Positions 38,301 through 49,782 of a stretch of DNA of 64,000 nt are shown in pieces. A program made the translations under genes and the position numbers. Within the stretch, counting starts at the first letter, position 1, and each line of letters opens with the position of its first letter. The stretch lies in assembly GCA_037447655.1 (NCBI GenBank), contig JBBHKE010001152.1, positions 38,078-102,077 of the forward strand. The letters are read 5' to 3'. This DNA is from Zygnema cylindricum (taxonomy: Eukaryota > Streptophyta > Zygnematophyceae > Zygnematales > Zygnemataceae). Below the pieces are notes generated by a model. That model worked only from the letters and a program-made list of their open reading frames with translations. It made no database searches and had not been told where the DNA came from.

Positions 38301-39927
38301 GCATCCATGGCAGTCCTTGTTGCTTCCAGCTCTAATCGCATATCTTCTTCCTTCTGCCAGATCAGCTTTGTTTCCTCTGCATTGCAAACAGAAGAAAAAC
38401 AATCACCAAAACGCCCAATCACATAAATGTCAGTAATAGGGTAATGGAACATTCTTACTGGGGTTACCGACGCAGTAAACACTGCTCAAACAAAATATTG
38501 TACGGTTAGTGAAATAGACATTTGCAAAAGGTTAAATTCGCAGACCTACCAAAGGCAGCCGAAGGCCCCTGACAGTGAAATAGATTAACAAGAAGTGCGA
38601 AAAAAGGCTTGAGCACAGAAATGTAGCCATCAAAACCATTGCTTTCAACACAAAATCACGACACACCTGTACTGGAAATAGCTTTTTTCAAACAAAGAGT
38701 CAATTCCTCATTCCTTTGCCGTTGAAGCTCGATTGATTGTACCACTCGTGTGAGAATCCTGGCAGTTGCATTCCTACGGGCGGCAAGAGTCTCCTGTATG
38801 TGTGCCTCAGAAGAGTCAAAGTTCCCTGTTCCGTCACTGCTATCCAGTGCACCGGCTTGCAGGAGACGGTATAAAAATGTCTGGTCCGGAGGTACCGATT
38901 TAGGGCAACTAACTGGCCAACAAAAAAGTATGAGATGCAAGCAGTCAAAAAGCAAGAAAATCTAGGAACAAAACGAATGATTAAGGGCAACTAGCTGGCC
39001 AACCAAAAGATATAAAAGAATCTGAAAAATGACTAAACAAAGCGAGAAGAGAATGCACAGGGATCAAAAAAGTAAAAAACTTACCTGCTTTAAACGGTGT
39101 ATGGATAAGATTAACAGAAAAAAAAGGTAATCATCCACGTTTCCAGAACACACCTGAAGAGAACCCTGGAGAGGGAAAAAACATACCTTCAGAATGATTT
39201 GGAGGCTCTTGATTCCGCACTCCATTAACTCCCAGTGAAGGGCGACTTGCCAATAATTCAAGGTCTTCTACCAGCTGCGTAAAAAAAAATGGTACAACAA
39301 AACATTTTATTTATACATTTATATGTATGAATGATAAAAAAAAGTGTCTGCATCCGCAATTCTCCAATTCCAAACATATAAACTCCACTATGGTTCAAGC
39401 CCTAAACCAGCACAACATACCCGCAAAGTCTCACCTCGTTCCACGCTCTATTCACCATCATCAGAGTTTCATCGTATTTGGCCTGCTTATCTCGAAGTTG
39501 AGCAAATTTTTCCTCCAACTCATGAATCTCAACCTTCTGCACTTCCAGCTGCTGTGCCAGCTTCTGATTCTGGTACTGCAGCATTCCTGGGTCAATCTGC
39601 AAGATTTTTTTTGAAAAGATTTAAAAAAAAAACTGAATGCCACGTGGAAGAAAAGGCAGCTTCTAATTCTGGTACTGCAGTATTTAAAAGTCAACGTTCA
39701 GAAATAGAAAAAATGTAGAAAAAAATTAAAATGAAACCGGAAGAACTGAGTAATACGTGAAATGTAGAGCCAGCATGAAAAACGCTATTAACTGAGCATT
39801 AAACAAGACAACAAACCTTTCTGTCATCGCTTGAAGTAGACACCGTCTGTTTCTTAGCTGGTGGAGATGCTGCGTGATTATTGATAGCGGGTCGTTTCTT
39901 CCTGTCTGGTTCCTCTGTGCTCCCCAT
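29322..39927 (-). CDS. HUB: E3 ubiquitin-protein ligase BRE1-like (HUB1/HUB2), complete
   Basis: A complete 19-exon gene coding 892 residues. Exons in gene order: 39817-39927, 39435-39596, 39187-39274, 38667-38912, 38209-38376, 37808-38013, 37572-37655, 37179-37298, 36677-36863, 36003-36163, 35455-35526, 35008-35084, 34067-34261, 32778-32850, 32385-32471, 32024-32161, 30515-30717, 29985-30153, 29322-29453. All junctions are GT/AG and phases agree throughout. The start MGSTEEPDRKKRP matches plant HUB proteins. Most of the protein is coiled coil, including the diagnostic LRVKAANEAEA stretch. The C3HC4 RING has C840, C843, C855, H857, C860, C863, C875 and C878; it is split by the last intron after PKE, and the protein ends DVRNVYI. 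Family role: monoubiquitination of histone H2B in chromatin, with an E2 of the RAD6/UBC type, affecting transcription, cell cycle and flowering. HUB1 versus HUB2 cannot be assigned. Several introns hold copies of adjacent exon edges. Confidence 0.96.
33853..34120 (-). repeat. Triplicated 3' edge of HUB exon 13 with donor site
   Basis: The exon end and donor at 34060-34110 (plus strand CTTACCTTTCAGACTCATCC, then AGTTTCTGCCG) recur at about 33953-34000 (CTTACCTTTCTGGTTCATCC) and, weaker, at 33853-33900 (TTCACCTTTCTG). Intron sequence between copies (GTTACAATAACAGAAAAA, CAACTGGC/CAACTGCC) is repeated too, giving units of roughly 105 bp. Confidence 0.85.
36138..36390 (-). repeat. Repeated 5' edge of HUB exon 10 with acceptor site
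   Basis: The true acceptor region (plus strand CAGTTTCTTTCCTCCCTGTAAC near 36149-36170) recurs as ACTGTTTCTTTACTTCCCCC near 36208, CAGTTTCTTTCCTCCCTATG near 36269 and CTGTTTCTTTCTTCCCTATG near 36361. The adjoining AAGGAATAACAACAAAC is also duplicated. Confidence 0.82.
36822..36962 (-). repeat. Duplicated 5' edge of HUB exon 9 with acceptor site
   Basis: About 50 bases at 36822-36871 (TTCTCGCATGGAAATCAAAT within it) recur at 36909-36960 with few differences, including the acceptor. The upstream copy stays open in the exon's frame for a short distance but has no matching donor, so it is probably not used. Confidence 0.9.
38897..39010 (-). repeat. Duplicated acceptor region of HUB exon 4
   Basis: GGGCAACTAACTGGCCAACA at 38903-38922 (acceptor at 38913-38914) recurs as GGGCAACTAGCTGGCCAACC at 38984-39003. 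Confidence 0.88.
39555..39695 (-). repeat. Duplicated 5' edge of HUB exon 2
   Basis: The exon piece CAGCTTCTGATTCTGGTACT (continuing GCAGCATTC) at 39558-39594 is repeated within intron 1 as CAGCTTCTAATTCTGGTACT (continuing GCAGTATTT) at 39658-39695. Confidence 0.88.
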
Positions 39928-40300
39928 CTTCTTCCCTCTAAGAGGGGGAGGAGCATTTCCAGTCAGCTGCGACGCAAGTGCACCTCGTGCAACCTCCAGC
40001 TCGCCTGCTAATAAAGAGAAACAACTCCTGCAAACAAAAACCTGGAGAAGAAACTTTGGAGTACGAGAGTGGGTTAAGAAAGACCCTAGCAGAAATACAG
40101 AAGAGGAAAGATAGGGAAAACAGCAGAGGAATTGGAACAAATGGAATGGCCGGACGTACCAAGTTCTGGCGACTGATGCGACGACCTTTGCGATGCCAAT
40201 ACGATATCTTGCGACACATGTGCGCAGGCAGAACAATCGTCGGCCAATGGGACTACAGATAAAGAAAATCTCAGAGGAGTCATTTAAGGCACACTTCATC
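39928..40300 (-). promoter_or_regulatory. HUB 5' leader, possibly with a UTR intron
   Basis: Upstream of the ATG the minus strand has a good acceptor (TTTTTGTTTGCAG|GAG at about 40030) and a possible donor (CTTG|GTACGT at about 40159), which suggests a 5' UTR intron. No TATA box was identified with confidence. Confidence 0.45.
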
Positions 40301-40703
40301 GTTAGCCAATAAAAGTGTCATTTGTGTATGCGGCGACTGAACTGTACGACGACACAACGGACTACAGAAGGGAGAGCATAGGGAAAGCAGAAGTCTGCAC
40401 GTTATGGATGGCAAATTCTGGAATTTACAATGCCTCCATCGGATTGAACATTTGAGCGCCAACATCGAACCATACCCATAAAATGCATACACTAAACTAA
40501 CCCTAATATGAAATCCTAAAAGAAAGTCGGAAAACTTGGCTCGACGAGGTCATTTCATGACGCGTCGATGGGCAACTTTTCTCCAATCCAGCCGTTTATT
40601 TATCTTGCACTAAAATCCGTACTAAACACATCCACCGCGAGCTAAACTACAAATATTTGTAACGCTACGGAACAGTATAGGTCCAGTAAAGTATTGTACA
40701 GTA

Positions 40704-40805
40704 AACGCTAAACGCTAAACGTTTAATGCGCACGCTAACGCTAAACGTTTAATGCGCACGCTAAACGCTAAACGTTTAGTGCGCACGATAAACGTTTAAT
40801 GCTAT
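40704..40805. repeat. Short tandem repeat of CGCTAAACGTTTAATGCGCA
   Basis: About four units of the 20-base core are present, partly with internal doubling of CGCTAAA. The core contains AAACGTTT, which is palindromic. Confidence 0.88.
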
Positions 40806-40849
40806 CACATGCTAAAAGTTTAAAACGCACTGTAAAGTACAGGTAAGTA

Positions 40850-41065
40850 CACCGCCAATCGCTATTAGCGTAGAAGTTTCTTTAGCGTATACGAATAATT
40901 AGCGTGGTTTACGCTAATTGGGAATTTGGAAATTTTCGAAGAAATCGATTACTCTAATTAGGAATTAGGGTTTGTTTTTTAAATAGTGTAGATAATTATA
41001 TTTGAGATTAAAAAAAAAAAGCGGGACGGGATTAGCGTACACACCGCTAATAGCGATTGGCGGTG
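40850..41065. mobile_element. MITE D (TA...CACCG family)
   Basis: CACCGCCAATCGCTATTAGC on the left pairs with GCTAATAGCGATTGGCGGTG on the right, with TA on both sides. The interior is the reverse complement of MITE C at 7335-7551. It lies between the HUB and PRA1 promoter sides. Confidence 0.86.
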
Positions 41066-41807
41066 TACTGTACTGTACATTACTGTACTGTCTACGTATA
41101 TCTTTCGAGTTCCTGACGATCTCTAGGTTGTCGGCCAGATTGAAATTTCAAATTTGTTTCCCAGATGTTGAGGGTGAGATGTACTTTTTTAAGTTTTTAG
41201 GGTGAGTGGTACGTACAATCGCTTTAAAAAATGTACTACACCACGAATCGTAATTAGAGTAGATTACTCTTATTCAGTCACTCGAAATTTCGAGTCTATC
41301 ACATCAAATAGAGTAATCGATTCTAATTTTTTCATTATTCTAATTTAGGTGAGGTTTAATTAGCGTAAAAAATTATATTATAGATTATTTTTAAATAGTG
41401 TTACGTAGACGTACAAAATGTGTCAGTCCGTATAGTATTGACGTCATTATGACGCTAGTACTATTTGTCGCATTGAATGTCAGTTAACGTTCACACTGAC
41501 GACGATGCTGTTGACGGACGAGAGTTATGCGAACGGATTTTTTCGATGTGATTGATTTTTTTGTCTAGTGCGATTTCACGTGCGAGCGCGATTCTATTAA
41601 ATCATTATTTGTACCTTTTTACATATAAAAGTACAATTTTGCACGGTCAGACCTCGTCCGTACTCGTTAATTACTCTAATTGTTTTTTTTGGTTTTTGTT
41701 ATCTAATTTTTTCATTACTCTAATTACGATTCGCGTTGTACAGTACGATTTATCTGAATAAAACTTTTGATAGGTAAAACTACAGTACAGTACTGTACAG
41801 TACTGTA

Positions 41808-42024
41808 CACCGTCGATCGTATTTAGCGTGTATCTTTTTTTTGTCTCTTAAAACATCTTTTTTCCGTACATACATGTCGGATTGTATATCTGACGGTTGC
41901 GATTGAAAGGTTGTATTCTCAGCTTACGAATGGCGGTCTTAAATTGAAAATTGGACAAATGTGTACGGAGAAAAGATGTTTTAAGCGACAAAAAAAACAT
42001 ACACGCTAAATACGATCGACGGTG
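41808..42024. mobile_element. MITE E (TA...CACCG family), perfect ends
   Basis: The left end CACCGTCGATCGTATTTAGC and its exact inverted match at the right end (GCTAAATACGATCGACGGTG) are flanked by TA. Pairing continues inward through GTGTAT/ATACAC. It is the same subfamily as MITE B by its interior. It sits about 400 bp upstream of the PRA1 ATG. The gap between MITEs D and E (41066-41807) holds A/T-rich sequence without a gene. Confidence 0.9.
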
Positions 42025-42337
42025 TAGTCAATTACCCGTTGAAGGCTTGAATACTATTGACGGCTGGCAAGTTTTCCAAATATATCGTATGACGTATGGG
42101 CCGTTAAAAACTTAAAATATACCATGCATATGTACGAATCTTTACGCGGACACGCCACCGTCTGCCGAAGTCCCAGATTCCATGTTATTTCGCCGTTATG
42201 TTGTAGTTAAGCATCACATAAAATCCGATCCTGCAGTCTCTTGCAATTCAAAATTTGGCTTTATTTTTGGTTCTCCTTTGTCTTTACCTTCGCATCTACT
42301 ACAATACTGTACTGTACTCTCTCCCAGTAAAACTGAA

Positions 42338-42420
42338 CTCTCTTCTCTCCCTCTTTCTTTCCCCTCTCTCTTTTCCCTCTTTCTTTTCCCTCTCTCTTTT
42401 CCCTCTCTTTTTGTAATCTT
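42338..42420 (+). promoter_or_regulatory. CT-rich leader of PRA1 gene
   Basis: CTCTTCTCTCCCTCTTTCTT and similar blocks fill the 90 bases before the ATG at 42432. Pyrimidine-rich 5' leaders are common in plant household genes. The transcription start is not identified. Confidence 0.6.
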
Positions 42421-42431
42421 TCTCGAGATCC

Positions 42432-43052
42432 ATGGCTACAACCGTCCCTCCTCCCTCTGGTACGGCATCCGTACAACCTAATCCAGGACCCCCGTCAGCT
42501 GCTGTCGCTCGAGCTTTCCTCGCAAGACTCCATGAATCGGCAAAATTACATCTGGCTCAACAACGTCCCTGGCACGAATTATACGACAGAAATACGCTTG
42601 GAAAACCCGAAACATATGCAGACGCCATCAACCGAATCAAGAAAAATGCGAGCTACTTTAGGGTTAACTATTCTGTGGTACTTCTCGGTACAGTTGTCAT
42701 CAGTATGCTTACGAGTCCTCTGTCCATACTATGGCTTATCGCTTTGGTCCTCCTATGGGGATACGTTTTTATGGTCCGTACGGATCCAATCGTTATCTTG
42801 GGCAAAACTTTGACCGATCCGGAGAAGTTCGTGGCTTTATGCGGAGTCTCTTTCCTTGTCGCTTTCGGTCTCACACGTGTCGGTTACACTGTTATGTCTG
42901 GTCTTACTATTGGTTTGGCGGCGGTGGTGATCCACGCTATTTTTAGAGTCCCTGACGACCTTTTTTTGGATGACCAAGACGCCGGAGGATTTTTGTCGTG
43001 GCTCACACAACCATCGTCGTCACAGATGCCAGCTTCTATCGGACACGTGTGA
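42432..43052 (+). CDS. PRA1: PRA1 family protein (prenylated Rab acceptor)
   Basis: Single exon, 206 residues, the usual size for plant PRA1 proteins. An N-terminal Pro/Ser/Ala-rich tail is followed by RPWHEL (45-50) and NRIKKNASYFRVNY (67-80), the signature of the family. Two hydrophobic blocks follow, about 81-115 and 133-172, each long enough to form a hairpin or two helices, separated by a short loop with the RTDPI sequence, and the protein ends in an acidic DDLFLDDQD stretch. PRA1 proteins sit in ER, Golgi or endosomal membranes, bind prenylated Rab GTPases and help membrane delivery. The ATG follows a CT-rich leader, and the stop at 43050-43052 is followed by T-rich sequence. The subgroup (A-H) was not assigned. 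Confidence 0.93.
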   Translation: MATTVPPPSGTASVQPNPGPPSAAVARAFLARLHESAKLHLAQQRPWHELYDRNTLGKPETYADAINRIKKNASYFRVNYSVVLLGTVVISMLTSPLSILWLIALVLLWGYVFMVRTDPIVILGKTLTDPEKFVALCGVSFLVAFGLTRVGYTVMSGLTIGLAAVVIHAIFRVPDDLFLDDQDAGGFLSWLTQPSSSQMPASIGHV

Positions 43053-45854
43053 TTGTACGACTGAGGAAGGTACTTATTCTGTTTTTTTTTTTGCAGTTTT
43101 TTTTTGGTGTTTTTTTTTTTGTGTCTTTTTTTTTGTTTTTTGGTTTGGAGTAACCGTCATCTATTACTAATCTGTTTTGTAACTAGAGTGCCTATTTTAT
43201 GGAATTCTTCCCAGAGATGACAAAGACTTTTATTGCAGTGATTTTAGTCGTTGGTGTGAATTTCTGTAAACATTATAGTATCTATCTCAATTTCTGTATC
43301 ATAATTGCACAATTAATTGACATGTATTTACCTGCAATCCTCATTGAAATTAGTCTCTCATTACTCTCCTCATTGGTATGGATTTTAATTAAATAAATCA
43401 CTTACTATAAATTAAAGTTTTGAAAATAATAGGCACGGTTTTATAACTGCAATAATTGTAGGAAATAACCATGAAATTCTTTAAAAGCATTGTCATGAAG
43501 TCCACTAGAAGCTTTATCATAGGATTTCACACAAAATTGGTGTAATTTATTTGGATTTTAGGTAATACAATTTATTCCAATTAATGGATTAGATTGGACA
43601 GAGTACATTGCTTCATCTTGTATCATTATTAACGTCAATGTTATTTCGCCACTTTAATCAACTTTTCTCCGTGCACACATCTCAGATTTCTGTTTGGAGA
43701 CCGCCAATCAAAATTGAAGATCCTTACACTTCTATCTTGATCCTGCTAAATCGCAGATTCCTTATGGAATGCTTCCTGGCATCATAGAGGATTTAATTTT
43801 GTTAACATTACTTTTAGTACAACAAATTCATGGTAGTCAGTATATCCTAGCTCCTCCAAATCCTTTTTTTGGTTACTATGCATAACTGTCAGAAGGGATA
43901 GTGACTGTGACTCCGGCCCCTAAAAAAAGAAAAAGAATGTCAATCTTCAGCCCAAGAAGGGCCACAATCTGGTATATGTAAGGAGAGGTTCGGAGAACTG
44001 CAACAGCCTCCAGAGACGTGCCGATCTCGTTAAAAAACGATAGTTTGAGAACGGAAATTTATAAGATGGTAGATTGTGTAAATGGGTAAATGTTAAATCT
44101 CAAATAACTTTTCAGACAACAAGTGAGATTCAAGAAGCAAGGACTGTTTGTATATTGGAGATTTACTTGAATTTTAGGTTTTGGATCAAAATAATCATAG
44201 GATTCACATAAGTAGGTATTGCCGAATTTCAATTGAATTGGTAAAGAAGCACGAGTACACAAAGTGGAAGTCCAAAAATTGATTCTGTATATTAAGTACT
44301 TGACCTGACAATTGTTGTGTAATGTATGAATTTAGAAATTGATATTGAAACAATGGCAATTAAAATAACCCGCTCTTTTTTTTAATTATCACTTGAATTA
44401 CAAATACCTGGACAATCAACAGTTTACGAAACGTTGTCAAACGATGATTTGGGAATAGAAAAGAAAAGCCATTTCTAATCATTAAACTTCCGAATCTCGC
44501 GTTTCATCACAATCTTCGTCACTTGACTAAAAGTACACAAGTAACATCAATTTAGTATGATGCTGATGAAAATGTCAATGTATAACTGAAACTTGTGATA
44601 ACGCTAATGAAGATAATTACAGCTATGATTGTAATTATGATGGTTATGTTATAGATTATGGTTTTTTTCATCCACAGGAAACCCATCATAATCCGGAAAT
44701 CTTGTGGGACTCGCACTTAAGCTCAACAATTTTCTAATGCAGATGATTAGCATTATTAATGTCATTTTGTCGTTGCCGGGTCCAAAAGCTAAATAAAAAT
44801 CAAAGTGGAACTGAAATTAGTGTTATTGACGTTAATGAAAGTTCACAGTGTAGCCCTGTTCCATATTTCCTTTGAACTATTTCCTTTTTTCCTTTTTTGG
44901 TCCCACCATGTTAGAATTAACTGACAGAAAGCTGTACAGGTTGGTTCTTTATACGAGTTTTTTGTAACGATTTTTTTTATTATTATTTTTTTTTGTTTGT
45001 GTTTTAAATGTGCAAAACGTATCTTATCAACTAAAGCCTTTTTTTTTTTCTTTGTTTTGTGGTTAAAACTTACTGAACGCACATTATTAACTATATATAT
45101 AGATACATACATACACATATATATAAAAAAAAACGTATGTTATTAGATAAGTTCATTGAGAACCAAAATGTTGATCATAGAGTAGAGAGGTGTTAGTTCA
45201 CTAATGTTTAAATTTTATCTACTTTGTCTGACCACCGTTCTAGGATGTTGTTGTCAAATGTTTTTTGTTTTTGCTTTTGTTTCACTTTTCTTGTTGGTTA
45301 ATGTTTGTATTTTTATTTTTGTGTGACGAGAGTAAAGAGTGATTAATGTTTGTACCTTTTTTATTTTTCTTTTTGTTTCTTTTGCCTTTATTTTGTGTCA
45401 CAGGTTCTGAATTTGAAATTCGACGGTTATAATCTCCACAACAACCCTTTTTTTTTCGTGGATTCTTGTTCTACAATCTTCTTTGTATCATTTTGATGGA
45501 CGTCTCTTTTCAAACGTAAAATATGCACGAAAAGCTGTGATTTCTTTAGTGTGACAAGTATATTTGGATAATCTTGTCTTATAGAAAAAAGAGGAGGAAA
45601 AAAAAATAGCTGGCTAATATAAGTGTGTTTTGTCTTTCCTTCCCATTATTTTAATTTTTAGGTCGCCAGTCAGCTTTCCTTGTTACAGTTTTTTCAAAGT
45701 CACTTATTATTAAATGTTTCCAAAGTCAGTAAATGAAATGTTTTACTCTGTAATCAAAGCTTATACTCACTTTCATCACTCTTTACTCTCGTCACTCTGT
45801 TATTTGCAACTCTTTTTGCTTCATTTTTTTTTTTTTCGGATACATTACTCAATT

Positions 45855-45985
45855 TCCTCAGTAACTTTTCCTTGGTAACTTTTCCTTGGTAACTTTTCCT
45901 CTGTAACTTTTCCTTGGTAACTTTTCCTCTGTATCTTTTCCTCCGTAATTTTTTCTGAGTAACTTTCCCTCGGTAACTTTTTTTT
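45855..45985. repeat. Minisatellite GTAACTTTTCCTTG
   Basis: About nine units of roughly 14-16 bases (GGTAACTTTTCCTTG, GGTAACTTTTCCTCT and variants). The minus-strand frame of Lys/Gly/Arg repeats across it is a product of the repeat. Confidence 0.93.
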
Positions 45986-47139
45986 CTTACGTCAGGCAAT
46001 CAAATTTCCCTTGGTAATTTGGAAAGTAAATTTTGTACCGGGATATTGTATGTCCTGGAAACTATGTATTGTTATTAGCACTACTGTTTTTTTTGCGTCA
46101 TAAATCAACTTTTCTTTGTCCACACCTCCGATTTTATATTTTGTTTTATATTTTATGTATATATTATGTAAATATGTATATATTTGTATAGGTTTTTAAA
46201 ATATATGTTACTGCGAGTCTATTTTTTGTCTTTGGACAGCCAAGGGATGTTCATCTCAACCGTCAGATTAAATATGTGCTGGAGAAAAATATCAAATTAA
46301 GTTGATGAAAAGGCCTCTCATATAGCATTAGGATTTAAAGAATACAAAAAACTCTTTTAACGTGACTTTATAGAGAAAGTCAGACTGATAAAGTGGAATG
46401 TCATCAAGTAAAAAAAAAGTTAAGCAAACAGTACATGAATAATTTCACTCTGCACTGTGATAGTTAAGGCATAATTTTTGTCCATTGTTTGTATCAAATA
46501 AGATTTATGGTGTAAAAAGAGAAAATTGTATAAATATTTACAAATTACTTATTGGCAAATTGACTAAATACTTTTACTTCTCATGGATTGGATTATTTTC
46601 AGAGATGATATTGAATGTTTAAATTTGTACCAAAAGTGTGGTAAAAGTGGAGCAGAATATTCTTTTCACTCCTAATGCACTTCTAAAATAATTGTTTGTA
46701 GGCCCTGAAAGAGTGAACATTTGGAATAGTGTTCAATATTGAAGGAAAGCTAAAGCCGCAATGCTCTCTTCGAAGGAGTGTAACTGTAGCATAATTTGTT
46801 CTATGTACTTCGGATCAGTTCATGATTTAACAACGAAGTAACCAATCTGATTACGACATAAAAATTAAAAGAAAGAGAAAGATGAGAATGTGGGTTTGTA
46901 TCAATTTCTCTCTCAACTTCATAAAGTTTTTACTAAAGGTGTACAATTTTTTTAGGGAAAAACATAGCAATGGCCTTTTTGTTTGGATCCCGACTGATTG
47001 GGCAGTCCGTTTTAGAATGTTTTAAATCATTGGGGCATTTCGAACCATCTAAATCGAAATATGGCCATAAACTGTCCAATCGTTGAAAACCTTGTAAGAT
47101 CTCTTTTAGAAACCATGATGGTAGAACCATCTGAGCACA

Positions 47140-48120
47140 TAGTAACAATCAAAAGGAAAAAACAAACAAAGAGAAAGTGAAAATTGAAACTGAAAAACCG
47201 AACGCTTTGAAAGTGAGCAAAAAGGAAAAAAGAGTTTGAAAGAAACAAACTAACTCGCTAACAAGGGCAAAAGCCAACAAAAGACGTCGAAAGGAAAAAC
47301 GAGCACAAGAACAACAACAACAAAGCAAACCCAAAACAATAACTATAAACCGGACTTCTTTATACTAAAAAAACTAATAAAAACAACCCTTTATAGTCCC
47401 TTAGGCTCTCGCGTGAGATAGATCCGGAACACATCGACGATCCATAACGATAATAACAGGTAGAAGAAGAAGATTGCATTCGTTGTAAATCCACTAATAA
47501 ATACTCAAAAGAAAAAAGAAGAAAAAACGAAAAGCAAGGACAGAAGCGATAGGGTCCTCCTCTCGAAAGAACGCGGACCACAAGTACGAAGGAACTCATC
47601 GAGAGCAACTCAAAACACCCGGATATCACAACATATTACATAATCTACAACATCGTATATGCTATGGATGATTCTATTGCATGGCAGTCGCTATATAATA
47701 AAATCATTCACAGCATGGTGGTGTGCATAATCTCCCTTGTTCTTCTTAACAACGTCAAGTCACAGCTACTCCGACATTTTGAGCTCCAAGGAGAGCGACT
47801 ATCACCGAGACAAGATTCGCTGAATCAACACCTCAAAAAACACAACGTACACCATCGAGCAAGACTACAACAATCCAACCGAGATGGAATGATATTTGAA
47901 ACCCAACGGACAGGACTCTCCCTACTTAGAAGCAATAGTCGCAATAGTCACAATAGTGTCACGAATAGTGTCAGTATACTACATTATACAACAGTTAAAA
48001 ACTTGTAGCATTGCGTCTAATATGGATAGTAAAGCAGCAAGACTATTAAAAAGCGTCACGGTACCAATAATCAGTGAGAACTGTAGTTCAATAGTGTGGC
48101 TCAAGTACTTGTAGTTCATA
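47140..48120 (-). repeat. Unclassified decayed repeat, copy 2
   Basis: Relative of 25830-27375 in the same orientation: minus-strand DEFLRTCGPRSFERR matches that copy's coding-like stretch, and plus-strand AATCATTCACAGCATGGTGG resembles AATCATAAATAGTGTGGTGT at 26512. It is more decayed, with no intact frame. Confidence 0.45.
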
Positions 48121-49782
48121 ATAGTACTGCTCACATACTAAAACCCCTCGGAAACGTAGCACTACCGTACGTCACACAATTTACAGCTTTCAGGTGCCTC
48201 CTCTGTGCCTTTTGTTAGCTCGGAGAACAAGTTGACCTTCTCAAAAATTAAAAATATCTTAAAAGTTATGGTGAGTTTTTGACGGAACCGTTGAACCACG
48301 AGACCAAAATTTGGTCAATACATTCTATCATGTCAAAATTAGTGTTTTAACTGGTTCAAAATACATACTACACGTACTTGCAATCTAGTTCATACAATAT
48401 GTACACTTTATTTTATGATTTAAAATATGATTCAAACATATATCAACATCAAAGAAAATCCTGACACTAACAACATTATTAACTACAGGACTAAATATGT
48501 CCTGATACTAAAACCACATTCACACTAATACGGACTCTATGTTGTGAAATAGTCAGAAGAGAGGAACCATAAACTTTTTGAAGTTGTATACTTGTGAAAC
48601 AAAGCCAAAACAGACTTTGAAAAATGGGCACATACTTTTTATACAAACAGAAGGGGATGCTACAACAAAAACTGTCAAAGATGAGAGAACCAAGCAGAAA
48701 ATGACACATGACAGCCATAAAACTAAACATAATTCAGTTAAGACTGTTGCTGATGTCAGCAGTTCGATACAATAGATCACCGTGACAGCGTGAACCAACT
48801 AAGTTGAAATGTGAAGAAACATTAGGAAACTCGACCTGCAGTAAACCCATATTTTACTCAAATTATACAGTATAATACGCGTATGATATAGGTGAAGTCA
48901 TATTACGTTTCCATTTGTTTTTGCACATTTCAATCACGGAACAAGGAACCTCAAGTGAGCAGGGTGTTAAACATAGACCACAGTACAGAAAAACACTAAG
49001 GCTATCCACGCTGGCAGCAAGTTATAAATGTTTATATAATGTTCCTATGAAGTGACCTAATGGTTGCTAAAAATCGGGTAAAAATTGGAAACCACTACAA
49101 AAACATTATATAAACATTCTAACTTGCAGTCAGCATGAATACCCTTGCTTTTATGATTCAATTCGGTAGCAATCTTTACCAAACTAGCGCATTGCCTTTA
49201 GAAAACGAAAAAAAAGTCAGACTAGCAGCATGTATGAACGGGAAATGGAGCACAAATTTTTACCTACGCTTGTTGAAAAGTTAATAAGTGACCCGTTAAC
49301 AACAACAGAGAAATTTCCAAAGAAAGCATCTGAACTTAAGTATCTATACTTGGCCACCAATAAATAAAGCAGATATCAAACAGAAATTCTAAAAACATTG
49401 AGAGACAATTCCAAGTTGGTATATCAGTAAAATACGAGGCAATGGCCATTGTAACTGATCACAATAAATTGCAAAAAAGACAATACCATTAAACTTTTCC
49501 TTGGCAACTAAACAAGGGGCAACCTCAAATCTACAAACAAAACAATGCTCTTTTCCCAAATCTGCTTCTCCTTTTTTTCTTTTAATCTCTATGTGCCTAA
49601 TACCCTAAACAAGTAGATGCGCTCAAAAATACAACCATACCTTCGGCTCACAGCTTCGTTTGACGTGTTTCCGCAATTCCTAGAAGGCCATGCTTTCTGC
49701 ACTCCTAAAATCATGCCATTTAGCAGCAAACTCATTTTCTGACTAAATATTACTTTACAGGAAGTCCTGAAAAAAATTATCT

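Larger units (their letters stand above)
43053..49782. other. Long intergenic region without a supportable gene
   Basis: A/T-rich with many T runs. It contains a minisatellite (45855-45985) and the second copy of the decayed repeat (47140-48120). Faint relatives of the MITE B/E interior appear near 43640-43740 and 46080-46320, including ACCGTCAGATTAA-like words, but their ends are too decayed to call. Confidence 0.6.

Noticed and set aside
45754-45999. 81-residue Lys/Gly/Arg repeat protein on the minus strand
   Set aside because: It is a translation of the GTAACTTTTCCTTG minisatellite.
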